64,000 nucleotides of DNA from Isoetes taiwanensis. Its lineage: Eukaryota > Streptophyta > Lycopodiopsida > Isoetales > Isoetaceae. Positions 32,564 through 44,332 of this stretch are shown piece after piece (within the stretch, counting starts at the first letter, position 1; each line of letters starts with the position of its first letter). Location: contig JAJEKV010000039.1 of assembly GCA_021234155.1 (NCBI GenBank), forward strand, positions 9,871,077 to 9,935,076, given 5' to 3'. Made by a program: the position numbers and the translations under genes. Under the pieces are notes generated by a model. The model was given only the letters and a program-made list of their open reading frames with translations. It had not been told where the DNA came from and did no database searches.

Positions 32564-33396
32564 TTAGCTTTCCCTTTTTTTTTCCTTTTTGTTTTTACTT
32601 CTGGTGTTATTGGCAGGGGTATTAGAAATGTTTGGGATAGTTTTTTTCCTATTAGCCCTGGACTTACTGATCTGTCTCTTATCAGAAGTAGCTATAGTGG
32701 AAGAGTTAAGGTAATATTCCAAATCCCAATTGTTATCTTTCTCCCTAGTGCCAGAATTTTCTTTATCACTGTCACACTCATCAGATGAAATCCCTCCAGG
32801 AATAAACTCAAATAGCTTATTAACAGACATGTCATTAATAGCCATTTTATTTAAATCAGAATTAGGAGAATTATTATTATTTATTGGTTCGAGAACTTGC
32901 CTTTGTGAAGCCTTTGCGGGGTTCAAGGATCGCAAATCAACACACTCACGGAGTCTACGGGACATAATCAATGCCACTCTATATCTCGTATTTAAATCTT
33001 GACTTGAATCCGATCCTTGTGAACACATCTCATTTTCCAATTTATTTGTGTCTTGACTTGTCTGACTCGAGGATATCTGAACCTTATTGAAGTCAATTGA
33101 AGCCAGCTGTTTTACAAATTTATCGGAGATAATAGCATGATGGTCATGGCGGTTCAAGGAGTCATCGGGGAGGATAGGTCTATGAGATCAAGGAAATCCT
33201 TTTGAGAGGGCTTAGAAATAGGCTGAGTTTTTGGTGAAGGTAAAGTAGACTGAACAGGAATTGGCTCCTCAACATCTGAATGCAGTAAATCCATTTGTTC
33301 TGCATGTGAATTAGTAAAGATAGCAAATTGATTAGAACAATGAATTACCTCATCATTTTCTTGCTTGCTTGAATCTTCAGCAGGATTTTCCATCAT
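32564..33396 (-). pseudogene. LINE linker region between ORF1 and ORF2
   Basis: Two frames, 33396-33154 and 33157-32564, overlap as ATGA at 33154-33157. They encode low-complexity Ser/Asn/Asp-rich sequence, and the second ends in a Lys/Arg-rich tail (RSKNKKEKKRES). Both are probably the C-terminal part of ORF1 after a frameshift, though an independent short ORF cannot be excluded. Confidence 0.6.
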
Positions 33397-33568
33397 ACTT
33401 TTTCGGGTTCTTCATGATGATGATGAAAGGAAACCTTTTAGAGGTTTACGCAATATTTCTCTTGTTGTTGGTATGTTGAGATGTGCCACCAATATCCACG
33501 ATTTGCCCTTTTAAATTATTCCCCTGTCACTTTTTTTCGCAAAGAATATTTTGTTTGGATTTCCTTAG

Positions 33569-35031
33569 TTAATGAATCTCTCGTACCTTTGGAAGGAATC
33601 GGTTGGATAGATTCCATTTTGCATTGGAGATATAACTTTGATTTCTGTTAGCTAAAGCATTAGAATCTTTAGCAATTTGAGATAAAGTAGAGTGAAGATT
33701 CTTGGTGTTAGAATTTTCCATGCCAACTTTAGCTTTCCCTTTTGCCATATACCTTTCTGATGCAGTCATGATTGTAGAATTATTGGTATATGTACTGGAA
33801 GAATCCTTATGATTAGCAACAAAATGAGAATTTGTACCAATTTGGATTCCTTTCTCCAATCTTTTTTTTGCAATTCTTCTCGAGCTACCATTTACCTTAT
33901 TCCATAAGAAAGCCTTTTCTTCTTGGTGTTTTTCTGGAATAGTCATGCTTTGAGTAAGCAATTTAGGAATGTCAGAATTACTCTCCTTGACATTTGAATC
34001 TGGAATTTCTTTTCCCTTATAGCTCTCCTTGCAGTTAGTGAACCAGAAATGCCTAAGATCACAAGCAGAGCAAATTGAAGGTAATCCATTCCACCTAAGA
34101 TCCAGTGAGGTTTTTTGGCCAAAAAAGTCTGTATAGGGAATGGAAATTGGGATGTCTTTAGAGAGGTCGATTTGGACATAAACAACAGGAGGTTTGTAGG
34201 GAGCATAAACAGTGGATACATAATTTCCAATGGAGTTGAAAAGACTTCTGATCGATTCCTCATTCCAGTAAATTGGATTTAAGCCAAATAAGGAAACTGA
34301 AGCTACATGGAAATTATTGAGATCAGCAATTGAAAGCCAGGATTCCATTTTATAAATGAGCGTTGAAAATTTTCCAAAACAAGGACACCACTATGTAACA
34401 GAAATTTGCGGATCTTTTGACCACACTCAACCATAATATATGGATAATTTAGCCAGTATACAGCTTTGATTGATAGACCTTTTTGAAGGGATAACAAGAA
34501 AGACCATAATTTTTCAATGCTCATGCCAACTTTATTGACTTTAACAATGACAACAGTATTTGAGAGACATTTCAGTTTTTCATGAACCATAGGGGATTTC
34601 AGATGAATACCATGGACAGTGGCGAGATTTGAAGCAATGTCTGGTCTCTCTTGTTGAAGAATATTATCCCAAGCTTCATCAGAGCGTACTTCATTTGCTG
34701 ATCTCGCGACCCCATAAGGAAAAGGAACACCTATAGCAGGATTGATCTGAGGCCGGTTGCTAGTAGCACTCGGATCCTTGGAAAGGTTATCCCAAATTGG
34801 AGTCTTATCTGATAATGGAGTCATGTTGCTATTTTGGAGCAGAGAAAAGTCCTTAAAATTCCCAAACGGAATGAAATTTGACGGATCAGCTGCGATTTTA
34901 TGAAGATGTGTGAGGAGAGCACCTTGATCCTCTTTCTTGAGCGCGGAAAAGCAGTGGAGGAAAGGCAGAGTAGAGGAATTTAGGTTTTGGAAAGTATTTA
35001 GAACCATGATAACTTCAGGCGAATTCAACAA
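33569..35031 (-). pseudogene. LINE ORF1, nucleic-acid-binding protein, one frameshift
   Basis: The first part (35031 to about 34330) holds a segment like the DUF4283 RNA-binding domain: SNTVVIVKVNKVGMSIEKLW, YWLNYPYIMVECGQKIRKF and FIKWNPGF. A one-base shift near 34330 leads to 34348-33569 with PPVVYVQIDLSKDIP and a zinc-knuckle-like CSACDLRHFWFTNC, where the His is one place off the usual CCHC spacing. The role in related elements is coating the LINE RNA. Confidence 0.8.
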
Positions 35032-35195
35032 AGGGGAAATTAAGCAAGGGAAAAACAGGGGGAGGCTAAATAGGAGAAAATAGGTGGTTAAATGGTAGTA
35101 GAGGATCGAATTGAACGAAAAGGGTGGAATAATTTACCTCCAAAAGCTAAGCTATAGAGATTAGTCATGTCTGGAACACTAAAAACTGAGCAAAT

Positions 35196-35492
35196 TCAGC
35201 AAGGAGAGTATAATTTGACAACAATTTTATCTTCCGACCAGTCACAGTGCATTCTGAAGATGGCAGTAGCTTGAATTCTTTTGCTTCCAACAAATTCTTC
35301 TAACCAGGAGTCGATGATCTCAGTCTCAAATTCCACACAGCTTGGTACAAAACTGTATTCTTGCAAGAAGAGATTATCCGGGAAGAAATTTTCAATTAGG
35401 AAAGAATTCCAAAGTTCTTCAGGAGAGCCACGAAGAAAACCACAAATTAACTTTTGTCCCTGCTTTATAATTGCAAAAATTTTGGTTTCCAT
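35196..35492 (-). CDS. small ORF in the LINE 5' region, 98 aa
   Basis: An open frame starting METKIFAIIKQGQKLI at 35492 and rich in aromatic and acidic residues. It precedes ORF1 by about 165 bp. I recognise no domain. It could be the true N-terminus of ORF1 separated by a frameshift, or an upstream ORF. Confidence 0.35.
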   Translation of the reverse strand: METKIFAIIKQGQKLICGFLRGSPEELWNSFLIENFFPDNLFLQEYSFVPSCVEFETEIIDSWLEEFVGSKRIQATAIFRMHCDWSEDKIVVKLYSPC

Positions 35493-35696
35493 GAAAGAGC
35501 AGAATGTCTACAGTTCTAAAATGCTATCCCTCTACAGGGATAGCCTCTTCAATTGCTTGAATTGCCTTCAGATCCAACACCAATTCTGTAGTTCAGGGGT
35601 GGCTTCTATCAAGAAACGAGTTTGAACAGAAAAGGGCGGAAAAAGACAAAAAGACCAAGAAAGATGGCGCTCCCATTCTACCTCTTCAGCCGATCG

Positions 35697-35706
35697 AAAG
35701 GAGGTT
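35697..35706. repeat. LINE target-site duplication, 5' side
   Basis: AAAGGAGGTT, identical to 27748-27757. Confidence 0.85.
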
Positions 35707-36300
35707 AGTTAAATAGGCACGATGCTTCATGTTTGGTCTGATGTTGTAAGTCTGAGCAATTGCATTGACGTAATTGCATCTTTGAGCCACCATGACCACA
35801 TGCTGTCTAAATAGAAGCATAAGTAATTTCTTCAAGCTGAAGCCCTTCCTGCTGCATTTTCCTAAGAAGTTTACGTGCTCCCTTGTCATCTCCATGCATG
35901 GCATATGCCGACATCATTGTTGTCCAGGAAACAAAATCCCAAAATGTAATTTTAGCCTCGTTTATAGTATCACATATAGCATATATATCAATAACAACAT
36001 TCTGCACATTAAGACTTAAATCAATTATTGCTTTCATCAGATCACTCTGAATCTGTTTGCCTTGTTCTAATGCTCCTATGAACGCAGAGCACTGAGGGCA
36101 TTGATTAGTGCAACTCGATTTGTAGAGAGACCAGCACTTCACGTTTCTTTAAAAAGAACCAATGCACGAATGCCATTGCCGGTGGCAATATATCCTCAAA
36201 TCATTGATGTGTACCTTGGGATCCATATGTTATGTTGTGCTCTTTTAAAATCAAAACTGGAACAAAGAACCAGTCCATTATGTTGTCTTGTAACCTTTCA
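35707..36300 (-). pseudogene. PPR pseudogene, upstream part
   Basis: The minus strand reads, with stops and shifts, GYIATGNGIRALVLFKE, then SAGLSTNRVALINALSA, GALEQGKQIQSDLM, NVVIDIYAICDTINEA, WTTMMSAYAMHGDDKGARKL, MQQEGLQLEEITYASI and TYNIRPNMKHRAYLTNLL. These are consecutive PLS-type PPR motifs. Stops at about 36195 and 36135 and a shift near 35810 show that the gene was broken apart from the LINE insertion. The 35807-36142 part is open for 111 codons. The gene would continue upstream of 36300, where it is no longer recognisable. Confidence 0.8.
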
Positions 36301-37060
36301 TAGATAGTAACCTCTATCCCATCAGCTGAATAAGAAAATATAAAATATAAGAAAGCCATATGCTAGCTGGAAAAGTTCATGAGATGCTTAGAGAATTACA
36401 TAGAACTAAGATTCCAGATCCAGACTTTACAACCTTGAAAAGATCCTGCAGAAGGCCATAGGCTAGAGATACAACCGCAATAATTATGCTCTTTGGACTT
36501 CTCCTTGAGTGATTCCATTCCTCCAGATCATGAAATGTAATTACCCTCTTAAATTAGCATTTTGCCAAGTTCCTCATATGCCTTGAACATTGAATTTCAT
36601 ATCTACAAGGATGCAACGCTTAAGCTACCCATGTGTTGATACTAAAAATCTAGCCCAATACAGATTTCTATATCTTTTAGAAATGCTTGGCGGGCCAGCA
36701 CAATCTTCACGTTCTGAATATCCTGTGCTATAGAACTATTGGTAAGTCTTCCGTGTCAGGGACCTTCTCCACGAGCTGCAGTGGCCTATGATCCCTCTTG
36801 ATTGATCATAATGCATATGCATGATCATAGATGTAGGCTCTAAAAAAATGGGGCTCTTTCCTCCAAGAGGACCACCAGAATAATATCAACAACATGAGCA
36901 AGCTGTTCTGGCTTCTTGGGTGGCGTGCTAGGTAGCCGGCTGCAGCATCACGCCTGGATAATGAGCTCGCTTAGGTGGCATAGCTCCTCCCACTCGAGTT
37001 TTCTGCTTCGACGCGAGTTTTCTGCTTCCCCACTCCATCAAATTTTTAATAGCCCTTAAT
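36301..37060. other. mostly non-coding; possible eroded PPR C-terminal sequence on plus strand
   Basis: A plus-strand reading at about 36363-36460 gives AGKVHEMLRELHRTKIPDPD, which resembles the E+ region of PPR proteins. The rest to 36660 keeps no clear sense. I give this little weight. No other gene is seen. Confidence 0.25.
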
Positions 37061-37325
37061 CGTGGTCAGGGGCACGGTATAAATGTTAATGTTAATTTTG
37101 GGTATAGTTAAGCAAATTGTTACTTTTACCTTAACCAAGGTATATGTAAATTGTGGTTAAACTAATTTTTAACCTAACTGGCATGATTAAAACTTAACCC
37201 TTTATATTTTTAACTGAAAACCTAACAAATTTATGCGTGGAACCTAAATTTAAGCTAAATTTTTTTTACTTAACCAAATTAAGTCCATGGTGTGACCCAC
37301 CCTTAACGTGCTTAAGGTTACCACT
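37060..37325. mobile_element. possible MITE, TTAAC/GTTAA-rich
   Basis: The segment is packed with TTAACC and GGTTAA words. Its minus-strand start GGGTGGGTCACACCATGG and then CTTAATTTGGTTAAG resembles the start of the segment at 26415. A shared end suggests a common element, but the other terminus and a target duplication are not clear. Confidence 0.3.
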
Positions 37326-39207
37326 TGAAGGATAACACAATACTTACTCCAAAAAAAGCATCCAAACGATATGGAGCATCAAAACAAAACATAAGAAAAA
37401 TGTGTCTCAAAACAATAGACAACAAAAACTTTAGAGATGCACGAAAATGCTAATAAGACAAGCCAAAATGCCATTTCATGGTTTGCAACTACTATGTATT
37501 GGATCCAACTAATTATTATTTTGCATAGGGCACTTACCTATGTGAATGCACTAATTGCCACAATCATAAGACGAGCATGTGTCTAGTTGACATCCAAATA
37601 ATATACTATGGAGCATAAAAACTTGAATCCAAGAACATCTATGTCTTAAAACAATAAACAACAAAAATTTGCAGATGAAAGAAAATGCCAACGAGATCTA
37701 GATCAAAATGTCATTTCATGGTTTGAAGGGATATTACTAACAAGGCAGCTACTCTATCACGAATTCATCTAATCATTCTATATAGGCCCATATAAATTTT
37801 TATATAGCTTACTTACATTCTTTCTACTATACATGATTTTGAAATTTATGTTGTTGGCCTAGAACAAAATGGAAGTTGGGTCGTCATTTTGAATGTGGTG
37901 GCACCATCACCAAAATAATATAGCCAAAGTTCAATTTCCGACTTTGCAAGTAGAAGTATGTAATGAATAGAACCAAAACAGTTTCATGGAACTTAGCATT
38001 TGCCATCATTTGACAGAATATATCAAATATTTCATGTATATTAATGCACCGAACCACTTGAAACTGCTCCTGGAAAGAAGCTAAAGTAACAGTTCTATAC
38101 CACTGGAACTAATATGATATTTGTACTTGTATTAGTTGTGTACCACTCAGACTAATCGTACTTTCAGATTCCACATGGGCAAAGCTCCAATCATGATATT
38201 TATCTTTTCATAATACAGAACATAAGCTGCATAATGAAGCATGCAAATTCCTAATCCCTAGAGGAAAACGATTTGAGACCACCAATTTCAAATGGTAATA
38301 TGTGTTAATACTACCATAGAGACTATAAAGTAGAGAAGAATAAATGCACAGGTCAACAGTTTTAAGACCAGTTTCCTTACAAACTAATGGTACAACTTGA
38401 GTTGTCCATAGCAGTCCTCCATAGCTGTCCTGACATATTTCCATTTGCAGTCTCAAACGTCTATTGTAGAAACTGGAGCAATGATGAATAATGTATCCAA
38501 ACAGGATACAATAAGGAAGTCTTAGTTTGCATGGTAGATATTGGAATCCTAAATTTGTGCTTCAAAAGTTGAACTTTTTAACAGTAAAATTTGCAAAACA
38601 ACAAAATGACAATGCATGTATCTTGAATTTGTCACATGTCTCCTGCAACAATTGACGCATACCATAAAGTATACATGTGGAATCTAACTCGGCAAAGTCA
38701 TATGGCTATCAAGGATGTGCCTTTCTATCCTTTCTCTTTGTCCTTATTTCATGCAAGCCTTGAAGCCTTGATGGGGTCTCGGGATTCCTAGAGGTCAAAT
38801 CCAGGAGGGTTGTATATCTTCTAATATTTGCATAATTTCCTTTATTTGAAGTCACTCTAATGATCCAATTTGTTTGAAGTCACCCCACTAATCCAATTGT
38901 TGGAAGTCACTCCATTGTTGTAACACAATTTACTAAACAACTCATCTTATTGAACAACACATCGAATGGCGATGGCACTGCACTACTTTCTTGTACAAAG
39001 TAATTGGGTCATAAGACTTTAGAAAAACAACTCTACCTCTTGCATGCTTAGCTTTGTATAAGTCATTTGGGTCAAAAGGAAACCAAGATATAGGAAAAGT
39101 ATTTATTTTTGCACCTACAAATAGACATCATGTTTTGGCACTTCCAACCAATCCCTATTTGGCAAGACCCTACTTGCAAGAGGTAGACTATCATAGCTTG
39201 TGATGGT
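37326..39207. other. non-coding stretch, no gene seen
   Basis: AT-rich sequence. Two related stretches (about 37370-37500 and 37610-37740) share AAAACAATARACAACAAAAA and AAATGYCATTTCATGGTTTG, an old direct duplication about 240 bp apart. No coding sense. Confidence 0.5.
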
Positions 39208-39399
39208 TTGTAGTTTCAAAATATTAATGCTTGGCCAAAACTAACCATGTATATATAGAAATTAATTATAATAAACTAACCATGTTTTCCTTCCCATGAT
39301 GGATTGTAGTTTCAAAATATTAATGCTTGGCCAAAACTAACCATGTATATATAGAAATTAATTGTAATAAACTAACCATGTTTTCCTTGCCATGCACTT
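39208..39399. repeat. 96-bp tandem duplication
   Basis: The sequence starting TTGTAGTTTCAAAATATTAA at 39208 repeats at 39304 with few changes. Confidence 0.85.
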
Positions 39400-39540
39400 T
39401 TTGGTGTACTTAAGTAAAGGAGGAGAATAATTCAAAGGAAAGAGGCTTCCACACTAGTCCATTCATAGAGTTGTGGGGTAAAGGAGAATGTTTGCAAAGG
39501 AAATTTTGCTTGTGTTGGTGAATATTTCTCTTTGCCAAAT

Positions 39541-39616
39541 CACTTCCCTACACCTAGAGGTGTAGAAAGAGAAAGACTCACTTCCCTACACCTAAAGGTG
39601 TAGAAAGAGAAAGGCC
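39541..39616. repeat. 38-bp tandem duplication
   Basis: CACTTCCCTACACCTAGAGG and the following 18 bp are repeated at 39579. Each copy has a small CACCTARAGGTG palindrome. Confidence 0.85.
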
Positions 39617-39908
39617 GTCGCGATAAATATCATATAAAATATAATCCATATTTTTATTAACTTTTGAACCTTGGACAAAAATCCCAACAATGTTGGGAGT
39701 TTTTCTAATCTACATATAAAGCACAAAATAGACTAAAAAGGCAAGGAAGAACATTTGACACCTAATAGTTGTTATACACAAGCCTGATTAGTTGAAGAAT
39801 CAACTAGTGGAATATGTGAAAAGGATTAAAGAACAAGAGGTAGCCAAAAAATCTAGCCACTTGAAGTCACATGTGGGCCACAAGAGAATAACGACACTAA
39901 GTATACAG

Positions 39909-40228
39909 CCAAAATGCCAAAATACCACTAAGTGAGACTTTAGCATTGACAAGAAAAAACAGATTTTCATGACAAGAAAAGGGATCTCTAACGAGAACCG
40001 AATTTGTATTCACAATGTCTCAAAATCAGGGCTACAAGAATCAGATCAAAACCTGAAAGCCTGGACCAAAATGCCACAATACCACTAAGTGAGACTTTAG
40101 CATTGACAAGAAAAAACAAATTTTCATGACAAGAAAAGGGATCTCTAACGAGAACCGAATTTGTATTCACAATGTCTCTAAATCAGGACTAAGTTACAAG
40201 AATGAGATCAAAACCTGAAAGCCTGGAT
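39909..40228. repeat. 157-bp tandem duplication
   Basis: CCAAAATGCCAAAATACCAC and following bases at 39909 repeat at 40066 with a few differences, including an insertion of GACTAAGTT-like bases in the second copy. Confidence 0.85.
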
Positions 40229-40345
40229 CAGAACAAAGGGCTCAAGGAAAGGTGTACATACGAAACCTGGCTCAAAAATCTGCTGCCAAAGATCGGGAAG
40301 ACGAAGCAGAAAGAGCAAAGAAAGAGGCCGGCGAGGCCGATTGAT

Positions 40346-40633
40346 TTACTCCAGAAGCAAGCGGCCGCGGGAGCTCCAACGGATTGAAACACGGCTATCC
40401 CATCTGCCGTTGCAAAGGATTGCTAAGGAGCAGATAAACATGAGCTCGACGACGAAGAGGCAGTAGAGAATGGTGGGCATTGCGCCCTCCATCAAGAGAA
40501 CGGCCGAAGAAGCGGATCTGCAGCGCATTGAAGCAAGAATCATCAAGACAAGGTAGGCGACGAAGAGCAAGGCGCAGAGCCAGCAGAAGGTCTGCGAAAC
40601 CCAGGGCGCTTTCCTCCATATTCCGGCGTCCAT
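40346..40633 (-). CDS. hypothetical small membrane protein, 95 aa
   Basis: The chosen start is the ATG at 40633; a longer in-frame extension to 40909 is low-complexity and probably not coding. The predicted protein starts MDAGIWRKAPWVSQTF, then has a hydrophobic helix (CWLCALLFVAYLVLMILA, about residues 16-35) and a second one (TILYCLFVVELMFICSLAIL, about residues 52-71), with a basic tail. The region is richer in G and C than its surroundings and holds a NotI-like site, as at a gene 5' end. It could be a first exon, with the tail after the second helix being intron. I do not recognise the family. Confidence 0.35.
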   Translation of the reverse strand: MDAGIWRKAPWVSQTFCWLCALLFVAYLVLMILASMRCRSASSAVLLMEGAMPTILYCLFVVELMFICSLAILCNGRWDSRVSIRWSSRGRLLLE

Positions 40634-41385
40634 CCTCCTCCGGCCTAGAACAGAGTGCTGGCCTGTGCGCTGTGCTTTTTTCTTCGTGTTTGGGCCTTTA
40701 AGGGCCCGATGGAGCCCGCCAGTTTGGGCCCAATCCGAGCCGTCCGCGCCAGCGCGGATTGCCTCGCTGGCATTTTTTATTCCGGCCTGTCCGTACGGTG
40801 CTGACGTGGCGCGTGATGGGCCTTGTGTTGAAAATCTGCCTTTTGACACCTGGCTTTGTCGCCTCTTACAAGGTTTCTGGAACTTGTCACGTGGCTTCAT
40901 TGGCTTCAAAGACCGCCGTGAGTCGGTTCTTCACGAGCCATGCCCTTTTTGCAAGTACACAATGTACGGCCTAACTTTAGAAGTGTGGGCAGAATAATAT
41001 ACACTAACCTTTTTTTTTGGGCGGATAAACAATCTTGGAATTGGAAACTTAATGTCCATGCCCATGCCCATACCATCCCAATGTTCATTTGATGGTGCTT
41101 TTAGTCCCATATTCGACTCAATGGCATACCTTTTGCTTGGAACAAAAAACCTTCTCGGCTAACTTCTACATACAGGATTCCATTATGATTCTGGCAGTTC
41201 TTCAAGAATACACTTCCATCGTAAACATGGCAGATTTTGAGCAAGCAAGAGATAAAACTAACGTGAGATCATGCCCGGAGATAGAACCCTGAATTCTGCT
41301 GCCACATCAGAAACTAACGCCTTGTAGTGGATTCTAGTAATCCATGGTAGATACCATCATGGAGCTTCCTTGTTCTTCCAGGTGA
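40634..41385. other. no gene seen; GC-rich then AT-rich flank
   Basis: To about 40960 the sequence stays GC-rich and could be promoter and 5' UTR of the minus-strand ORF. After that it is ordinary intergenic sequence without support for a gene. Confidence 0.4.
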
Positions 41386-41388
41386 TAA

Positions 41389-41700
41389 GGGCCAGATTCC
41401 ACTATCGGCAACGGCACTTGGGAGCAAAATCTCAGCTGCGGCTTCCTTCTGTGACCTAAGATAGGCGATGATTCCACTCAAGACAACGGCAATTAGTTCA
41501 AGAATTTAAAAAATCAAACTTGGCGAAAATCTACTGCATCTGCTCTCTACTTGGTAGGAATCCAACCCACGGCAATTATCATAATCTGAAAGTTACGATA
41601 ATGCTCCCCTTATAGTTAACCGAGTGTTTTGCAATTAGACGTGAGAGTTTTCAGTTTTGAGGGCAGCATTTTGCTAACTGCTAACTGCGGTAGTGGAATC
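41389..41700. mobile_element. second copy of the Harbinger-type MITE family, 3' end eroded
   Basis: The left end GGGCCAGATTCCACTATCG equals that of the element at 12006 and is preceded by TAA. The interior again repeats ATTCCACT and GCGGTAGTGGAATC words. The right end stops at about TAGTGGAATCATCG without the final GCCC, so no target duplication can be fixed. Confidence 0.6.
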
Positions 41701-41796
41701 ATCGTCGAAGCTTCAAATCTGAGATGCCATCAAAGGATTGGTACTGCATATTTTTATGTACTATATTTGGAGATGCCATGATATATACTAATGCCG

Positions 41797-42371
41797 TCGA
41801 TCTGAGCCATCGGATCGGTATTCTCGAATAGGGCGAGGATGCATCTCTCCTATGCATGCATGCTGCATTGCATGCATTTTCTGGGGCCCTGGTTCGTTTG
41901 GGGATCGCTATTTCTTGTAGGTTCTTCATCGACTTCTCATCGGCATTTTCTTCTCTCTCAGCAGTTCCCTTGACTCTCTTTCTTTGACATCAAACAGGAG
42001 AGGGGCTTTTCGCTGCTTGGTTTGACATTTTTGGCATCTATTTCTATGTCATGGCATGTTGTTGCCCAATCTTGTCCCCTTTTTGGCCATCATCCTTCCG
42101 CCTTCGACCTCGATCCCATTTTGATAAGGAAGTTCTCTTTTGTCGGGAACTTTTGTCTGTTTCATGCGAGCCTAACTCGAGAATGTCATCGATCCGAGCC
42201 ATCGGATCGGTATTCTCGAATAGGGCGAGCATGCATCTCTGCCATGCTTGCATGCATGCATGCATGCATTTTCTGGGGCCCTGGTTCGTTTGGGGATCGC
42301 TATTTCTTGCAGGTTCTTCATCGACTTCTCATCGGCATTTTTTTTTCTCTCTCAGCAGTTCCCTTGACTCC
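41797..42371. repeat. about 182-bp direct duplication, offset 392 bp
   Basis: The sequence from TCGATCTGAGCCATCGGATC at 41797 to AGCAGTTCCCTTGACTC (about 41977) recurs from 42189 to about 42370. A part of the material between the copies (TTTCATGCGAGCCTAACTCG at 42160) recurs near 42895. Both copies hold GCATGCAT runs of different length. No coding sense. Confidence 0.85.
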
Positions 42372-44332
42372 CAGCCACCCCCCCCCTTAATTTTGTATAT
42401 TATTGTGCATGTTATTTTTTGTCGCGTGGCACGCGTGACCAGCCCCTCACTTTTCAAGGTTACTGTTTTCTTATCTTTGTGACGTGACGTTAAAATACTA
42501 TCTATCTATCTATCTGTGTTCTAGTTCGTTGATGTGCAGGTACAGTAGGATACGCGACTCCGTCTTCTTCAGATTTTGTGGGTTTTTTTGTGGGAGCATT
42601 TTTTTTTACAGCCTTACGTTGTGTCCAACCCCCTTGCCGAGGGCTTACCACTAGGGTTTTTCCTCGAAAACTCGAAAGGGCAAGGTTTTTTAATCACGGT
42701 GATAAGCTCTCGGCAGGTACACTTAACCCGACATCTATAGCATTTTTTTTGGGGTCCAGATGATATAACTAGATATTCCCTATGTTTTTTTCATTTTTTG
42801 TGGGTAGCTTGCAAATGTGCAGCTACTCATTCTCAACCATTGTAGAATTCTGCTGACATGAATGAAAAGCCTAGCTAGAGGGAGCTTTTATCTGTTTCAT
42901 GCGAGCCTTAACTCGAGAATGAAGCACCCATAGTTAGGTTAAATAGAATAGAAGAGTTCTGAGGACAATGTTTGTGATCTCTAAACCTATGGCCATAGAT
43001 AGGTGAAAGAGTTATTAGGGAAATGTTTGTGGTATCTAAACCGATGGAAAATGACAAACTCTGGTTTTGCTTAAACAAAAATTCTTTAAGGTGAAATTGT
43101 GTTTATGGTTAACAATGAAAAAAAACTTTCACCCAAAATCATTAAATATATTGATGTATTTGTTGACAATTAGAGGTGTTTGACTACCTTCTATCAATCA
43201 CATCAATAGTAGTGATATTGATGATGTGTGTTACAAACCAATCTAGGGTGTAAGAATCTAAATTGCTCCAAATTTAGTCATGTAAATACCACATTCTTTA
43301 AAGGATTACATGTGGCGAACGAGTCAAGATGTTTAAACAATCGAATGATAAGAAAAAGGATAGCTACAATAAATAGCTGGCAATATTTTGCCTCGTTGGC
43401 TTCAAAAAACAAATATATATATTTGGTGGCAATTTACAAGGATGGCTCTGCCCATCATTTTTTTCTCTACTAAAAGTCTTTCTTTGCCTTCCACCACTGC
43501 TCATTGTTTTGCTTTAGTGCTCTTCGCTTTGCTCTCTTCCCCTTGCACTTCATATTCATATGTCCTTGGTCGTGATGATGCCCTGCAGGAAGGATGGCTC
43601 TGCCCATCATCTTTGCTCCTGTTTTTAAGCTTTAAAGAAATGGCAACAAATGGCTTAGAAGATTTCTTTTCTCCTCAATTTTGCTGTGAAATATGTATGT
43701 CAGAATGCACACTGATTTTTGAAGGAGTTTTATTGAATTATTGAGGCAAAAATCCCCAGTTCAGCTTTAATTGCCCATGGAAGCAAGAAATAAATGTATA
43801 GGTTGCTTCCTTCGTTCCATTGGAGACCTTTTTCTAAGAGATCTTCACGTCATGTATAGTAGAAGCTGTTGATAATAAAAGAATGGCCAAGAAACAACCT
43901 TGAAGTTCAAGTTCATGCCATCTTGTTACTGTTCAATTTGACGGCTGCTTTTCTCTTGACAAAATGCTCTCAAATTCTAACCTGCCAAATGTCAGGCAGA
44001 AACCAAACTCTTAATCAAAAAGTATAGAACACAGACACATTGGAATTACTTGTGTTACAACTCATCATACAACTCGTAAGTTATATATAACCAAGTGCTC
44101 AGACAACAAGGAGTATATGAGCATGCTTGAAGTAAATCTCAAACACAAGTAGATCAACTTACAAGTTGATCAACCTACAAGCAACATTGCTCTCCTACTT
44201 TTTGTTGCATACCAATCCTTAACATGCTTGTCGCTCTATGCATTCAAGTGGTTTGTCATCATTTGCACGTCATTTTTTTTCCTATAGTCCATATGATTCA
44301 TAGATATCTAGTATGATATAATAATGTGTATT
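42372..44332. other. non-coding stretch with microsatellite and small duplications
   Basis: A CTAT microsatellite follows TGACGTTAAAATACTATCTA at about 42486; the same 5' word and microsatellite occur at about 48990. The phrase GGATGGCTCTGCCCATCAT occurs at about 43440 and 43593. No gene is supported. Confidence 0.5.

Larger units (their letters stand above)
27758..35696 (-). mobile_element. L1-type LINE, 7.9 kb, nearly full length
   Basis: The element runs on the minus strand from 35696 to a poly(A) tail (T tract 27756-27773). It is flanked by AAAGGAGGTT on both sides. Its order is a 5' region with a small ORF, an ORF1 with a nucleic-acid-binding and zinc-knuckle-like segment, an acidic/basic linker, an ORF2 with endonuclease, reverse transcriptase and C-terminal zinc-binding region, a third ORF, and a 3' UTR. 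Copy-and-paste by target-primed reverse transcription explains the tail and the duplication. ORF1 and ORF2 carry a few frameshifts, so this copy is probably dead, but the low number of lesions suggests that it is not very old. Confidence 0.92.

Noticed and set aside
40634-40909. N-terminal extension of the GC-rich ORF to 40909
   Set aside because: Low-complexity Lys/Arg/Gly sequence without protein-like character; the ATG at 40633 begins the part with membrane helices.
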